Below, in pieces: positions 18,492 through 26,955 of a stretch of 64,000 bases of DNA (its first letter is position 1; every line of letters begins with the position of its first letter). The notes under the pieces are model-generated. The model made no database searches and was not told where the DNA came from. It worked only from the letters and a program-made list of their open reading frames with translations. Origin of the DNA: Megaera polyxenophila (lineage in GTDB: Bacteria; Pseudomonadota; Alphaproteobacteria; Rickettsiales; Rickettsiaceae); assembly GCF_029982035.1 (NCBI RefSeq), contig NZ_CP104167.1, positions 62,001 through 126,000 of the forward strand. The letters are read 5' to 3'. Both the position numbers and the translations under genes were made by a program.

Positions 18492-19086
18492 TCAACCACT
18501 TTCATCTGAGAGATGAAAGTTTGATCTTTGCGACTAGAAGTCGCTTATCAAGCTAAAGCTCATTCTAGCCTAATATTTGAAGTAAAGTCGGTCTCATGAG
18601 CGTCAGTGTGTTTGTTGATATATTCGTTAATCATATCATCTGTAACATTACCGCTAGTTGAACTGAAGTATCCTCTGCCCCATAAATGTCTACCCCAGTA
18701 TTTCTTTTTTAGTATCGGAAATTCTTCCTGTATTCTTTTAGATGATCTTCCCTTAGCTTTCTGAACAAATTCACTAATTTTAATATGCGGAGGAATATTT
18801 GCAAATATATGGACATGGTCGCTTGATACAACGCCATTTTCTATCTTTATACTCATTTCCTCAGCTACCTGTAACACTAGTTCCCGAACACGTTTTTTTA
18901 TGTCGTAAGTAAGTACCTTATAGCGATATTTCGTTATCCATACTATATGATAACGATGATAAAAAACTGAATGTGATCTTTTGTTATAGTAAGTCATAGA
19001 CTTATGATGCTACCGCATCATGGCGCATTAGACAAGCTAAAGCTTTTCCATCTGGAAGATGGAGGTTTTCACCACCAAAGGGACTA
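18492..19086 (-). mobile_element. IS200/IS605-family element, tandem copy 1
   Basis: 595 bp from tcaaccactttcatctg to gggacta, directly followed by a second copy in the same orientation. The left end carries a perfect hairpin (ACTTTCATCT gag AGATGAAAGT) and the right end an imperfect ccatct/agatgg hairpin, the subterminal structures used by IS200 transposases. There are no terminal inverted repeats and no target duplication, as expected. The third copy is at 50331. Confidence 0.9.
18560..18997 (-). CDS. tnpA: IS200 transposase TnpA, copy 1
   Basis: 145 residues, MTYYNKRSHSVFYHRYHIVW. The HUH motif is HVHIF (context SSDHVHIFANIPP) and the catalytic tyrosine segment is GRGYFSSTSGNVTDDMI. The length is usual for Y1 single-strand transposases of the IS200 group. 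It is identical to the copies at 19155 and 50399, so it may be active. Confidence 0.92.
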   Translation of the reverse strand: MTYYNKRSHSVFYHRYHIVWITKYRYKVLTYDIKKRVRELVLQVAEEMSIKIENGVVSSDHVHIFANIPPHIKISEFVQKAKGRSSKRIQEEFPILKKKYWGRHLWGRGYFSSTSGNVTDDMINEYINKHTDAHETDFTSNIRLE

Positions 19087-19684
19087 TCAACCACTTTCAT
19101 CTGAGAGATGAAAGTTTGATCTTTGCGACTAGAAGTCGCTTATCAAGCTAAAGCTCATTCTAGCCTAATATTTGAAGTAAAGTCGGTCTCATGAGCGTCA
19201 GTGTGTTTGTTGATATATTCGTTAATCATATCATCTGTAACATTACCGCTAGTTGAACTGAAGTATCCTCTGCCCCATAAATGTCTACCCCAGTATTTCT
19301 TTTTTAGTATCGGAAATTCTTCCTGTATTCTTTTAGATGATCTTCCCTTAGCTTTCTGAACAAATTCACTAATTTTAATATGCGGAGGAATATTTGCAAA
19401 TATATGGACATGGTCGCTTGATACAACGCCATTTTCTATCTTTATACTCATTTCCTCAGCTACCTGTAACACTAGTTCCCGAACACGTTTTTTTATGTCG
19501 TAAGTAAGTACCTTATAGCGATATTTCGTTATCCATACTATATGATAACGATGATAAAAAACTGAATGTGATCTTTTGTTATAGTAAGTCATAGACTTAT
19601 GATGCTACCGCATCATGGCGCATTAGACAAGCTAAAGCTTTTCCATCTGGAAGATGGAGGTTTTCACCACCAAAGGGACTATAA
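19087..19684 (-). mobile_element. IS200/IS605-family element, tandem copy 2
   Basis: It starts one base after copy 1 with the same tcaacc end and runs to gggactataaa, where the interrupted membrane gene resumes. The tandem arrangement is compatible with an insertion of one copy at the end of the other. The last three bases were chosen because their removal restores reading frame here and in the replication gene around copy 3. Confidence 0.85.
19155..19592 (-). CDS. tnpA: IS200 transposase TnpA, copy 2
   Basis: Same 145-residue protein as at 18560-18997, with intact HUH (HVHIF) and tyrosine (YFSSTSGN) motifs. Confidence 0.92.
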   Translation of the reverse strand: MTYYNKRSHSVFYHRYHIVWITKYRYKVLTYDIKKRVRELVLQVAEEMSIKIENGVVSSDHVHIFANIPPHIKISEFVQKAKGRSSKRIQEEFPILKKKYWGRHLWGRGYFSSTSGNVTDDMINEYINKHTDAHETDFTSNIRLE

Positions 19685-20010
19685 ATCCATATCCTTGTCC
19701 CAAAATAATATAGTTATCATGGGTAACCAGACTGCAAGTGTTACGGCTATAGAAACATTTTTAGCTATTTTCGTGTATAAGGTTTTGTTTTGTACAAATT
19801 GCTTATGGATAAGGTCGCTCCATAAAAGGATAAAAAACATCCCGCTGAAAACTATAAAAGCAACTTTTTCTGCTGTAACATCTGTTTTAATAAAACCAGT
19901 CAGGCATACCAATAACATGACGACTTTAAGGAATTTCAAAACAAGAGGTTTTAATGGTTTTTTAATTTTATTTATGTTCATGCTATTTTTTCTATTTAAT
20001 CACTTAAAAA

Positions 20011-20487
20011 CTAAAACGGAATAAGGTCATCAATGAGTGCTTTAACTAAGCTCCTATCAAAATTATATCTTTTTAAGTTAATTTCCAGTGCTTTAACTAA
20101 GATCATCCTTGATGTATATCTTTGTGACTTATCTAAATTTTGAGATACTTGCTGCAGTAATGATAATTCATATTCATTCAGCGGTACTGGAAATGATTTA
20201 TTAGGTTTTGCTTCAATTTTATGTTTATCTGGTATATCTACAAAGGTTTGGATTTTTATATTTTGGGCAGTTGAAAAATATGGCGTCAAATTTAATTTAT
20301 ATCTTTTTAATTCAATTTCCAGTGCTCTAACTAAGATCATCCTTGATGTATATCTTTGTGACTTATCTAGATTTTGAGAGACTTGTTGCAGTAATGATAA
20401 TTCATATTCATTTAGTGGGACTGGAAATGATTTATTAGGTTTTGCTTCAATTTTATGTTCATCTGGTATATCTACAAAGTTCTGCAT
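20011..20487 (-). CDS. duplicated ribbon-helix-helix-like protein
   Basis: 158 residues made of two near-identical halves. FVDIPDEHKIEAKPNKSFPV then PLNEYELSLLQQVSQNLDKS and RYTSRMILVRALEIELKRY appears once before and once after a linker TPYFSTAQNIKIQT. Each half has a strand (SFPVPL) followed by two helices, like an RHH DNA-binding domain. RHH proteins act as dimers, so the duplication could make a single-chain dimer. It is encoded 55 bp after the ParA/RHH pair and 29 bp before the split membrane gene on the same strand. Regulatory role inferred. Confidence 0.55.
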   Translation of the reverse strand: MQNFVDIPDEHKIEAKPNKSFPVPLNEYELSLLQQVSQNLDKSQRYTSRMILVRALEIELKRYKLNLTPYFSTAQNIKIQTFVDIPDKHKIEAKPNKSFPVPLNEYELSLLQQVSQNLDKSQRYTSRMILVKALEINLKRYNFDRSLVKALIDDLIPF

Positions 20488-20542
20488 TTTTATATTTTGT
20501 TCATGATAAGTTTTTATGTTAACTATGCGAAAAATTCCTTAC

Positions 20543-20818
20543 TTATTCTTTTGAGCTATACTTTTCAATTAATAACTCAATTGCTTCTTCCATTAGCTCT
20601 GGAGCTTTTTTCCCTTTTGTTATTTTCTGTTCAAATACTAGTTTGTCAAAAGCCAAGCCGTGCGATTCTTGAATATAGATACTTCTAATACGACGAATTG
20701 GAGTCGGTTGTTTTGTATTTTTTATTAATAGCGGGGCTCTACTGTTTGTAGTATTACCTGTCTTTACTAATTCGGTTGCTCTTGCGTTCTCTTCATCTAT
20801 CCAGTTATTAGTTATCAT
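20543..20818 (-). CDS. RHH partition partner of ParA (ParG/ParB-like)
   Basis: About 91 residues from ATG at 20818 (MITNNWIDEENARATELVKT); an in-frame ATG at 20839 would give 98. The start overlaps the parA stop, so the genes are coupled. A disordered basic N-terminus leads to SIYIQESHGLAFDKLVFEQK and APELMEEAIELLIEKY, a strand-helix-helix pattern of RHH centromere-binding proteins. Likely binds a centromere and represses the parA promoter. Confidence 0.6.
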   Translation of the reverse strand: MITNNWIDEENARATELVKTGNTTNSRAPLLIKNTKQPTPIRRIRSIYIQESHGLAFDKLVFEQKITKGKKAPELMEEAIELLIEKYSSKE

Positions 20819-21410
20819 TTTTTGTTTCCTCATTTTCAATTAATATTGCGGCTAGAATTTTATTAATTTCCATTCTACGTTCCCTTATTTTGTAAGCTTT
20901 ATTCATCTTTTGATCAAAGATTGTTATATATTCACTAGCGGCACGGCTAAATACCCCACTAGATGGAATAACACAAGCCCCTTTGCTTTTTAAATAATCA
21001 ATAGTATCTTTTTCGTTAGCTCGATGTTCCTGTCCATCAGTTACTACAGTAATGATTTTTTTGCCTAACAGCTCAGCTCTTCTATAAGCATCAATGTAAG
21101 TAGCATACTGATCTCTTGCAGGTTTCAATGGCATTACGATTAAATGGTTTTTAGGTACTTCCCAATCGCTAGCCTGATGATCGAATATGACTATATCTGC
21201 GTCAGGGCGATCAGTGGGTACGCTATCAACAACCTCAAAAGGTAAGTTGCCTGATTTATAATATAACAGGGAAGTTCCTTGGGGGTCTTGACAAATAATG
21301 AGAGGTTTTAATCCTAACTCTACCGAAGCAGCTGCAAGGTTAATTGCAAGTGTACTTTTACCTTGTCCCCCTTTGGGATTCCATATACTAACTAATTTAA
21401 TTATTTTCAT
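20808..21410 (-). CDS. parA: ParA-family partition ATPase
   Basis: 200 residues. The deviant Walker A NPKGGQGKST is at 11-20, QDPQGTS follows as the A' motif, and DIVIFDHQASD is the Walker B region. It is a small ParA without an N-terminal HTH, the type that pairs with an RHH partner (here 20543-20818, overlapping). It should drive segregation of the plasmid or element. Upstream is a repeat-rich AT intergenic region that also faces the resolvase now separated by the transposon. Confidence 0.85.
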   Translation of the reverse strand: MKIIKLVSIWNPKGGQGKSTLAINLAAASVELGLKPLIICQDPQGTSLLYYKSGNLPFEVVDSVPTDRPDADIVIFDHQASDWEVPKNHLIVMPLKPARDQYATYIDAYRRAELLGKKIITVVTDGQEHRANEKDTIDYLKSKGACVIPSSGVFSRAASEYITIFDQKMNKAYKIRERRMEINKILAAILIENEETKNDN

Positions 21411-21635
21411 AATTATTGTTTTATTGCATTTAATAATGTATATATTTAATAATACATAAAGTCAATAGTAATTAAAATAAACTACTTAATAATTAAATAA
21501 TAAACAAATACATTATTAATTAAATTATTAAAATAAATAATACAACAGTAGTGTAACTAATTAGTTATTAAACTTAATAATTATTAATATATAAAAATAT
21601 GTACATTATATAGTACAACAAAAGTCACCTATTAC
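21411..21635. promoter_or_regulatory. AT-rich intergenic region, likely par promoter/res region
   Basis: About 225 bp, almost only A/T, with many overlapping aataatta-type repeats and sites like atagtacaacaaaagt. Without the transposon it would be the divergent control region between parA (minus) and the resolvase at 28657 (plus), where atagtacggaagtaac recurs before the resolvase start. A centromere, promoter or res site is inferred. No exact site can be proven. Confidence 0.4.
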
Positions 21636-21671
21636 TGTACTACCACAGTAGAAAACAATAGTAGTACTATT

Positions 21672-21717
21672 GTAAGTTTTATAATTAAATGGCGTAAATT
21701 TTATATAAATAAATGGC
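21672..21717 (+). repeat. left-end transposase-binding repeats (inverted copy at 28527-28572)
   Basis: Two tandem related units of 22 and 24 bp, GTAAGTTTTATAATTAAATG and GTAAATTTTATATAAATAAA, each ending in atggc. The first 44 bp are identical to the reverse complement of 28529-28572. Multiple short sites near each end are typical of Mu/Tn7/Tn5053-type elements. Confidence 0.8.
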
Positions 21718-21761
21718 ACATAAGGATATTTGGATAATACTATTTTTATAAATATGAGAAG

Positions 21762-22151
21762 CTAACGAATCAATTTAATATTAGCATTATCTATTTGCAG
21801 TTCGCCCCATATTTTATCAGCAGTATAAATTGGAATCTGTAATTTCATCCCCAAAGCAATACAAGCGCGATCAGCTAAAGAAAGGCCTTGAGGTTGAACA
21901 AGAGGATGTAGCTTCGCTACTTGTTCAGCTTGTTCTAAGTCAAAAGGCACAATAGTTGTAATAATATCCGTAATTAGGGTACGTCCTTCTTCTGGAGAAA
22001 TATTTGTTCGCTGTAATACGCTTAGAGTTTCCGTAACATTTACAGCAGACATAACAGAAAATTTTAACAATGGTTTTATGATTTCTGCACCGGTTTCTTC
22101 TTGAATAAGGGCTAATAAAGCAGAAGCATCTAGTATGACTTTATTATTCAT
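21762..22151 (-). CDS. vapC: PIN-domain toxin (VapC-like), transposon cargo
   Basis: 129 residues, MNNKVILDASALLALIQEET. PIN acidic residues are visible: D in ILDASAL, E in NVTETLSVL, D in LSLADRACIALG and D in IYTADKIW. VapC toxins are Mg-dependent RNases, often cutting tRNA. The start overlaps the end of the AbrB-type antitoxin gene by 8 bp, the usual operon form. The pair sits inside the transposon between its left end and the first resolvase. Confidence 0.85.
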   Translation of the reverse strand: MNNKVILDASALLALIQEETGAEIIKPLLKFSVMSAVNVTETLSVLQRTNISPEEGRTLITDIITTIVPFDLEQAEQVAKLHPLVQPQGLSLADRACIALGMKLQIPIYTADKIWGELQIDNANIKLIR

Positions 22152-22401
22152 ATTTAGCCTCGTTTCGTCTCATAGTTATTAATTCGTCAACAAGCGAAAT
22201 ATTCCGATCAGTGGTTTTTATATAATTCCTTACCTTTTTTTGTAATTTCTGTAAAGTTTGCTCTGCTGTAGTAAGGTATAATAGATTATCTTCCATATGC
22301 AATATAATGTCATCTCCGGTTTCTAGGTGTAGATTTTGACGAAAAGCTGTAGGAATTATTACCCTTCCACCTTTTCCTAATTTTGTCCTTATAGCTTTCA
22401 T
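22144..22401 (-). CDS. vapB: AbrB/MazE-type antitoxin (VapB-like)
   Basis: 85 residues. The N-terminal SpoVT/AbrB swapped-hairpin domain is KLGKGGRVIIPTAFRQNLHL and ETGDDIILHMEDNLLYL. The C-terminal helix (RNISLVDELITMRRNEAKYE) would bind the toxin. Upstream is an AT-rich promoter with the palindrome CACTAAT ataa ATTAGTG at 22463-22480, a plausible operator. Confidence 0.85.
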   Translation of the reverse strand: MKAIRTKLGKGGRVIIPTAFRQNLHLETGDDIILHMEDNLLYLTTAEQTLQKLQKKVRNYIKTTDRNISLVDELITMRRNEAKYE

Positions 22402-22462
22402 ATGACCTTATTATATATTAGTTAATAATATAAAGAATTGTACCATATTATTTAATTTATGT

Positions 22463-22480
22463 CACTAATATAAATTAGTG
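22463..22480. promoter_or_regulatory. palindrome between vapBC and resolvase genes
   Basis: CACTAAT-ataa-ATTAGTG, a perfect 7-bp inverted repeat in the divergent intergenic region (22402-22678). A hairpin-like repeat CTCTTAAAA/TTTTAAAGAG lies nearby at about 22523-22548, and ctcttaaaa recurs near 22630. These could be an antitoxin operator and subsites of a res site. Confidence 0.45.
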
Positions 22481-22886
22481 TATACTAATTTAATATTGTC
22501 AAAAACCATAACCTTATTACCTCTTAAAAACCCTCGTTTTAAAGAGATACTTATTGTAGATAAAAAAATTGAAAATTTTTTGCTAAATTGCTCAATTTTC
22601 ATCTTAAAACTATCTCTTGAAATAAAGTCTCTTAAAATGTATAGTAGCTAATGAGTTATAAGAAAAAAAATAGAGAAAATGTTAATAGGATATGCCAGAG
22701 TTTCAACACAGGAACAAAACTTAGAATTACAAATAAATGCTCTACAAGCAGCAGGATGTAAAAAAATATTTACAGAAAAAGCTTCAGGGGCACAACGTGA
22801 TCGCCCTGAATTAAAAGCAGCATTAGAATATATGCGTACTAATGAAGATGATACTTTAGTAGTATGGAAACTTGATAGGTTAGCTA

Positions 22887-24015
22887 TTAACCCACCAATT
22901 AAATACCCGACTTAGGCGGCATATTTTACTTCTTTCGCCTGAAATAATCTTTTGATATGTTCTGGGTTATTTTGCAGAGTCCTTAGGTAAGATTTTAAAT
23001 TCCCTTGGAGTTCAGATTTTGTAAGAGGTATATGTTTCCTATTTACATTTCTTTTTAAATCGTTGTTTAAATATTCATCCGGATTATGTTGCGGAGTATA
23101 CGGAGGCAGAAAAAATAAAGAAATTTTCTTTTTATGTTTCCGAGTCCATATTTGTACTTTTTTGCTATGATGAACCTTGAGATTATCTAGGATTAAGAAG
23201 ATTTTTTTCTTGGAGTATTTTACCAACCTCCGTAAAAATTCTATAAATACATTTGTTTTTAGTGTCTCTTCGTACAGCATAAACCTTAGCTTACCGTTAT
23301 TTGTAACAGTGGATATCATGTTTATACTAAATCTCTTCGATTTATGAATCACAACAGGGGTTTTTCCTTTTAAAGAATAGCTTTGTAATACCTGACACTC
23401 TTGTTTTATCCCTACTTCGTCGCACCAATGTATTTCTGCCTTTTCATATTCTGCTTGCTTGGCTATTGACGGATATTCTTCATCTAACCAAAATTGAACC
23501 CTTTTGGGTTGCTGCTCATATGCTAACTTCTTTGGCTTTTGTGCAGTATACCCCCATCTTCTTAAATATTCGCCTATTGTACTTAGGGGAAGAAAAAATC
23601 CACAATGTTTTTTGATGAGTGCATTAACTGATTTTCTTGACCATAATGCTGATTTGATATTGTGATCTTCTGGTCTAGAGATATTTACGTACCCTTGTAT
23701 TATTTTACTTTGATCTTCGGTTATAAGCCTTTTCTCTCCTATCTTTCTACCTCTTAACTTCCCACTAATTGCGTACTTGTCGCCTCTCTTTTCCCTCCTT
23801 ACCCATTCATTTACTGTCTGGCGACTCACTCCTATTAATTCACCTACCGACGATTGACTCTCTCCTCTTTTTACTAGTTTTAGAGCAATCTTTCTCATCG
23901 ACGCTTGTGCGCTTATTGATAATTTCCTAAAATCTTCACTTTTTGACATTATTGCATTATACAAATTCCTTCCTTCTTGGCAATAGTTATGTCGGGTATT
24001 TAATTGGTGGGTTAA
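22887..24015 (-). mobile_element. IS630-family element, copy A (1,129 bp, TA target)
   Basis: Terminal inverted repeats ttaacccaccaattaaatac (with cgac following) lie at both ends, flanked by TA at 22885-22886 and 24016-24017 as for Tc1/mariner-IS630 elements. Other full copies are at 26956, 42561 and 60170, with a fragment at 6143. Confidence 0.95.
22912..23949 (-). CDS. IS630 transposase, copy A
   Basis: 345 residues from ATG at 23949 (MSKSEDFRKLSISAQASMRK); upstream in-frame codons belong to the inverted repeat and the interrupted gene. It has an N-terminal HTH (SVGELIGVSRQTVNEWVRRE), a second winged helix, then the DDE core HWCDEVGIKQE, LILDNLKVHHSKK and PPYTPQHNPDEYLNNDLKR. It is the same protein as in copies D and E. 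Probably functional. Confidence 0.92.
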   Translation of the reverse strand: MSKSEDFRKLSISAQASMRKIALKLVKRGESQSSVGELIGVSRQTVNEWVRREKRGDKYAISGKLRGRKIGEKRLITEDQSKIIQGYVNISRPEDHNIKSALWSRKSVNALIKKHCGFFLPLSTIGEYLRRWGYTAQKPKKLAYEQQPKRVQFWLDEEYPSIAKQAEYEKAEIHWCDEVGIKQECQVLQSYSLKGKTPVVIHKSKRFSINMISTVTNNGKLRFMLYEETLKTNVFIEFLRRLVKYSKKKIFLILDNLKVHHSKKVQIWTRKHKKKISLFFLPPYTPQHNPDEYLNNDLKRNVNRKHIPLTKSELQGNLKSYLRTLQNNPEHIKRLFQAKEVKYAA

Positions 24016-24402
24016 TAGATCACTTAGGCAATTAATAGATACTATTGAGGAATTAGAAAAAAAAGGAATAGGCTTTAAATCACTTACTGAAAACATTGAT
24101 ACTACAACTTCAGGTGGAAGATTAGTTTTTCATATATTTGGAGCATTAGCTGAATTTGAACGTATTTTAATTAAAGAAAGAACCATGGCAGGACTAAAAG
24201 CAGCAAAAGCTATGGGAAAAAAAGGAGGAAGACCGCAAGCTCTAGAAGCTGAAGATTTAAGAGATGCTAAAGCTTTACTCAGAAATAAGAAAATAACAGT
24301 TAAGGAAGTCGCTAAAAGATTAAAAGTTGATCCTTCTACTCTGTATCGATATTTACCGGGGGGGCGAAGCTCGGTACAGGAAGATTCTACAAGTATTGAA
24401 TA

Positions 24403-25839
24403 ATGTTCAAAGATAGTTATACTAGGTATAAAATTATCCAACCTTTTTTTGAAGATGGAGTATCCATTAGCAGTATATCATCTGCTCATAACATTCCACT
24501 ACGCACACTACAAAGATGGTGTAAAAATTATAGGATCAAAGGGCTTGAAGGGCTCAAACAACAACAGCGTTCTGATAAAGGGAAATATCGTAATATACCT
24601 CAAGAGCTCTTACATTTTATAGAAGGACTTGCTTTAAAACAACCTAAATTATCAATTGCTACAATATGCGACAAAGCTAATGAAATCGCAAAAATATTAA
24701 ATGAACAAAGTATAAAATATAATACAGTTCTCAAAATCATAAATAACCTACCAAAAAGCATGATAGTTTTAGCGCAAGAAGGCGATAGAATTTACGAAGA
24801 GACTTTTGATTTATTATATAGACGCGATGCAAACCATCCTAATGAAATTTGGCAAGCTGATCATACACTACTAGACATATATTTAATTGACAGTGACGGT
24901 AAGCCAGTAAGACCGTGGTTAACTATTATTATAGATGATTATAGCAGAGCAATAGCGGGTTATTATCTTTTTTTTGAAGCTCCTTCAGCATTACAAACAG
25001 CTCTTGCACTTAGACAGGCCATATGGAGTAAAAGTGAACTTGAATGGCAAATATGCGGTATTCCTGAGCAATTATATGTTGATCACGGGAGTGACTTTAC
25101 GTCTAAACATATAGAAATGGTATGTGCAGATTTGAAAGTTCAACTTATTTTCTCAAATGTGGGAAAACCTAGAGGACGTGGCAAGATAGAACGGTTTTTT
25201 AATACAGTTAATCAAAAACTACTTTGCAGGTTACCTGGCTATATAACTAAAAATCATCTAATAGAAACTAAATCTTTATTAACGCTCACTCAATTTGAAA
25301 TTCAACTGAAAAATTTTTTACTTAAATATTATCATAAGAAACCTCATAGTATAACCAAAGAATCACCTGTAGATCGATGGAGTCACAATGGTTTTTTACC
25401 ACAACTTCCTGCATCTTTAGAGAAATTAGATTTATTGTTATTAACTGTAGCAAAACCTAGGAAAATTCACCAGGATGGCATTTATTTTCAAAGCTTACGT
25501 TATCTAGATCCAGTATTAGCAGCATATGTCGGAGAATCAATCGTGATTCGCTATGATCCAAGAGATGTAGCAGAGATTAGAGTTTTCTATCAAAATAAAT
25601 TCCTTTGTCGTGCTATTTGCCAAGAACTTGCTGGAGAAGTTATTAGTTTAAAAGATATAATTCATGCACGCAACCAAAGAAAAAAAGAATTAAAAGAAGT
25701 TATTGCTAAGCGCAGATCATTAGTAGATCAGTTATTAGGCGTCCAACCTACTGCCTCTGGTGAATCAAGCCCCTCAAATATAGTAAAACAAGAGGCTCCT
25801 GTTAAGATTACAAAGTTAAAATTATATGAAAACGATTGA
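24403..25839 (+). CDS. tniA: DDE transposase of Tn5053/Tn7/Mu type (TniA-like)
   Basis: 478 residues. The N-terminal HTH (SISSAHNIPLRTLQRWCKNY) is followed by the RNase-H-like core with D153 (IWQADHTLLDI), D227 (LYVDHGSDFTSK) and E263 (RGRGKIERFF), spacing D-35-E, then a beta-barrel Mu-C-like domain (about 340-410) and a basic tail. It cuts and joins transposon ends with help from the AAA ATPase. It overlaps the preceding resolvase stop and its own 3' end overlaps tniB (start 25826), so the three are translationally coupled. It is somewhat shorter than Tn5053 TniA. Confidence 0.85.
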   Translation: MFKDSYTRYKIIQPFFEDGVSISSISSAHNIPLRTLQRWCKNYRIKGLEGLKQQQRSDKGKYRNIPQELLHFIEGLALKQPKLSIATICDKANEIAKILNEQSIKYNTVLKIINNLPKSMIVLAQEGDRIYEETFDLLYRRDANHPNEIWQADHTLLDIYLIDSDGKPVRPWLTIIIDDYSRAIAGYYLFFEAPSALQTALALRQAIWSKSELEWQICGIPEQLYVDHGSDFTSKHIEMVCADLKVQLIFSNVGKPRGRGKIERFFNTVNQKLLCRLPGYITKNHLIETKSLLTLTQFEIQLKNFLLKYYHKKPHSITKESPVDRWSHNGFLPQLPASLEKLDLLLLTVAKPRKIHQDGIYFQSLRYLDPVLAAYVGESIVIRYDPRDVAEIRVFYQNKFLCRAICQELAGEVISLKDIIHARNQRKKELKEVIAKRRSLVDQLLGVQPTASGESSPSNIVKQEAPVKITKLKLYEND

Positions 25840-26698
25840 TGATGACGGTGAAGACCAATTTTTAGTTACCAAAGAGTATAAACGTTTTAGAGAATTTTGT
25901 GAAGCTTGCATTCGTTATAAATATATTGGTTTATGTTATGGGCCGCCAGGTGTCGGTAAGACTTTATCAGCTAAATATTATAGTAGATGGGGTTTAATAG
26001 AAGAATATTCCAGATTGGATTATCAACGTAGTCAGCCAACTAAACCTGTACCTTATGAACTTAAAGAGCATGATACAATCTTTTATACTGCAGAAGTTGC
26101 AAATAGCCCTTCAAGGATTTTAAGTTCATTAAATGCCTGCGTAAATAAAGTGCAGCAAGTTAGATACGACGCTAAGTTTTGTCAATCAGTAAAAGAAAAA
26201 GAATATCAGGAAAGTGAATACAATCACAAGAGAATAGAAGACTATATTAACCATCTTTCCAACCCTTTTATCAAGCTATTAATTATTGATGAATCAGATA
26301 GGTTAAAATTGACTTCTTTAGAGCAAATCAGAGATTATTATGACCAGAAAGACTGCGGGTTAATCTTGATAGGAATGCCGGGTATGGAAAAGAAACTATC
26401 CAGATATGCCCAATTATACTCTAGAGTGGGCTTTGTACATGAATTTAAGCCGCTATCTAAAGACGAAATGTTATTTATTATGAGCAATTATCTTACGAAA
26501 TTTGGTATTAATATTGACCCAAAAGATTTTACAGACCATGAGACTATAGCTGCTATTATGCAAGCTACAAGGCATAATTTCAGATTGCTCAATAGGTTGC
26601 TGAAACAAATTGAGCGTATAATGAAAGTTAACATGGTAAATACTATAACAAAGGAAATAGTACTTGCAGCAAGAGAATGCTTGGTTATTGGAATATAA
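25826..26698 (+). CDS. tniB: AAA ATPase transposition regulator (TniB/TnsC-like)
   Basis: 290 residues. Walker A GPPGVGKT at 39-46, Walker B LLIIDESDRL with D155-E156, then sensor-like GLILIGMPGMEKKL and a C-terminal region typical of MuB/TniB/TnsC helpers (TRHNFRLLNRLLKQIERIM). It would load on target DNA and activate the transposase. Start ATG lies 14 bp before the tniA stop. Confidence 0.85.
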   Translation: MKTIDDDGEDQFLVTKEYKRFREFCEACIRYKYIGLCYGPPGVGKTLSAKYYSRWGLIEEYSRLDYQRSQPTKPVPYELKEHDTIFYTAEVANSPSRILSSLNACVNKVQQVRYDAKFCQSVKEKEYQESEYNHKRIEDYINHLSNPFIKLLIIDESDRLKLTSLEQIRDYYDQKDCGLILIGMPGMEKKLSRYAQLYSRVGFVHEFKPLSKDEMLFIMSNYLTKFGINIDPKDFTDHETIAAIMQATRHNFRLLNRLLKQIERIMKVNMVNTITKEIVLAARECLVIGI

Positions 26699-26955
26699 TG
26701 CCAGTCAAGTACTGCCTCCCGCTGATAAATTGAGTGTACAAGTGAACAGTTTATTTTGGTATTACTCGAATATTTGAACATTATAAAGCATTGAAAATGA
26801 GATTATTTGGTTACGCACGGGTATCATCTTCGCAGCAATCGCTGGAAACGCAAAAACAAGCTATAAAAACTAAGGGAGTTAGGGAGTCAAGGATATTTTT
26901 TGACAAAGCCACCGGCAGTAGTAGTGCCAATAAGGTTGGTATTAATTCATTATTA

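Larger units (their letters stand above)
18138..19981 (-). pseudogene. multi-pass membrane protein interrupted by two tandem IS200s
   Basis: The N-terminal part is 19685-19981 (MNINKIKKPLKPLVLKFLKV ... PMITILFWDKDMDL) and the C-terminal part is 18138-18491 (KITGAVNDSLRGLFVHVFGA ... MTAKTMNLKN). Removing about 18492-19684 rejoins them in frame as DKDMDLKITGAV, giving roughly 217 residues with about six hydrophobic segments. The stop after DMDL is created by IS200 sequence. No family recognised. It lies between an RHH protein and the SPFH-like gene in one transcription direction. Confidence 0.65.
22679..24403 (+). pseudogene. serine recombinase (resolvase/invertase), interrupted by IS630
   Basis: The first part, 22679-22886, gives MLIGYARVSTQEQNLELQIN through VVWKLDRLA, with the catalytic serine in RVST and the DRLAR motif split. 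The second part, about 24016-24403, gives RSLRQLIDTIEELEKKGIGF, then GALAEFERILIKERT and a C-terminal HTH (VKEVAKRLKVDPSTLYRYLP). Joining at the TA target gives KLDRLARSLRQL with no lost base. The gene stop overlaps the tniA start (taATG), so it was the first gene of the transposition operon. Precise excision would restore it. Confidence 0.85.

Noticed and set aside
24130..24441. Minus-strand ORF opposite the resolvase end
   Set aside because: Antisense to well-supported resolvase and tniA coding sequence; no homology pattern.
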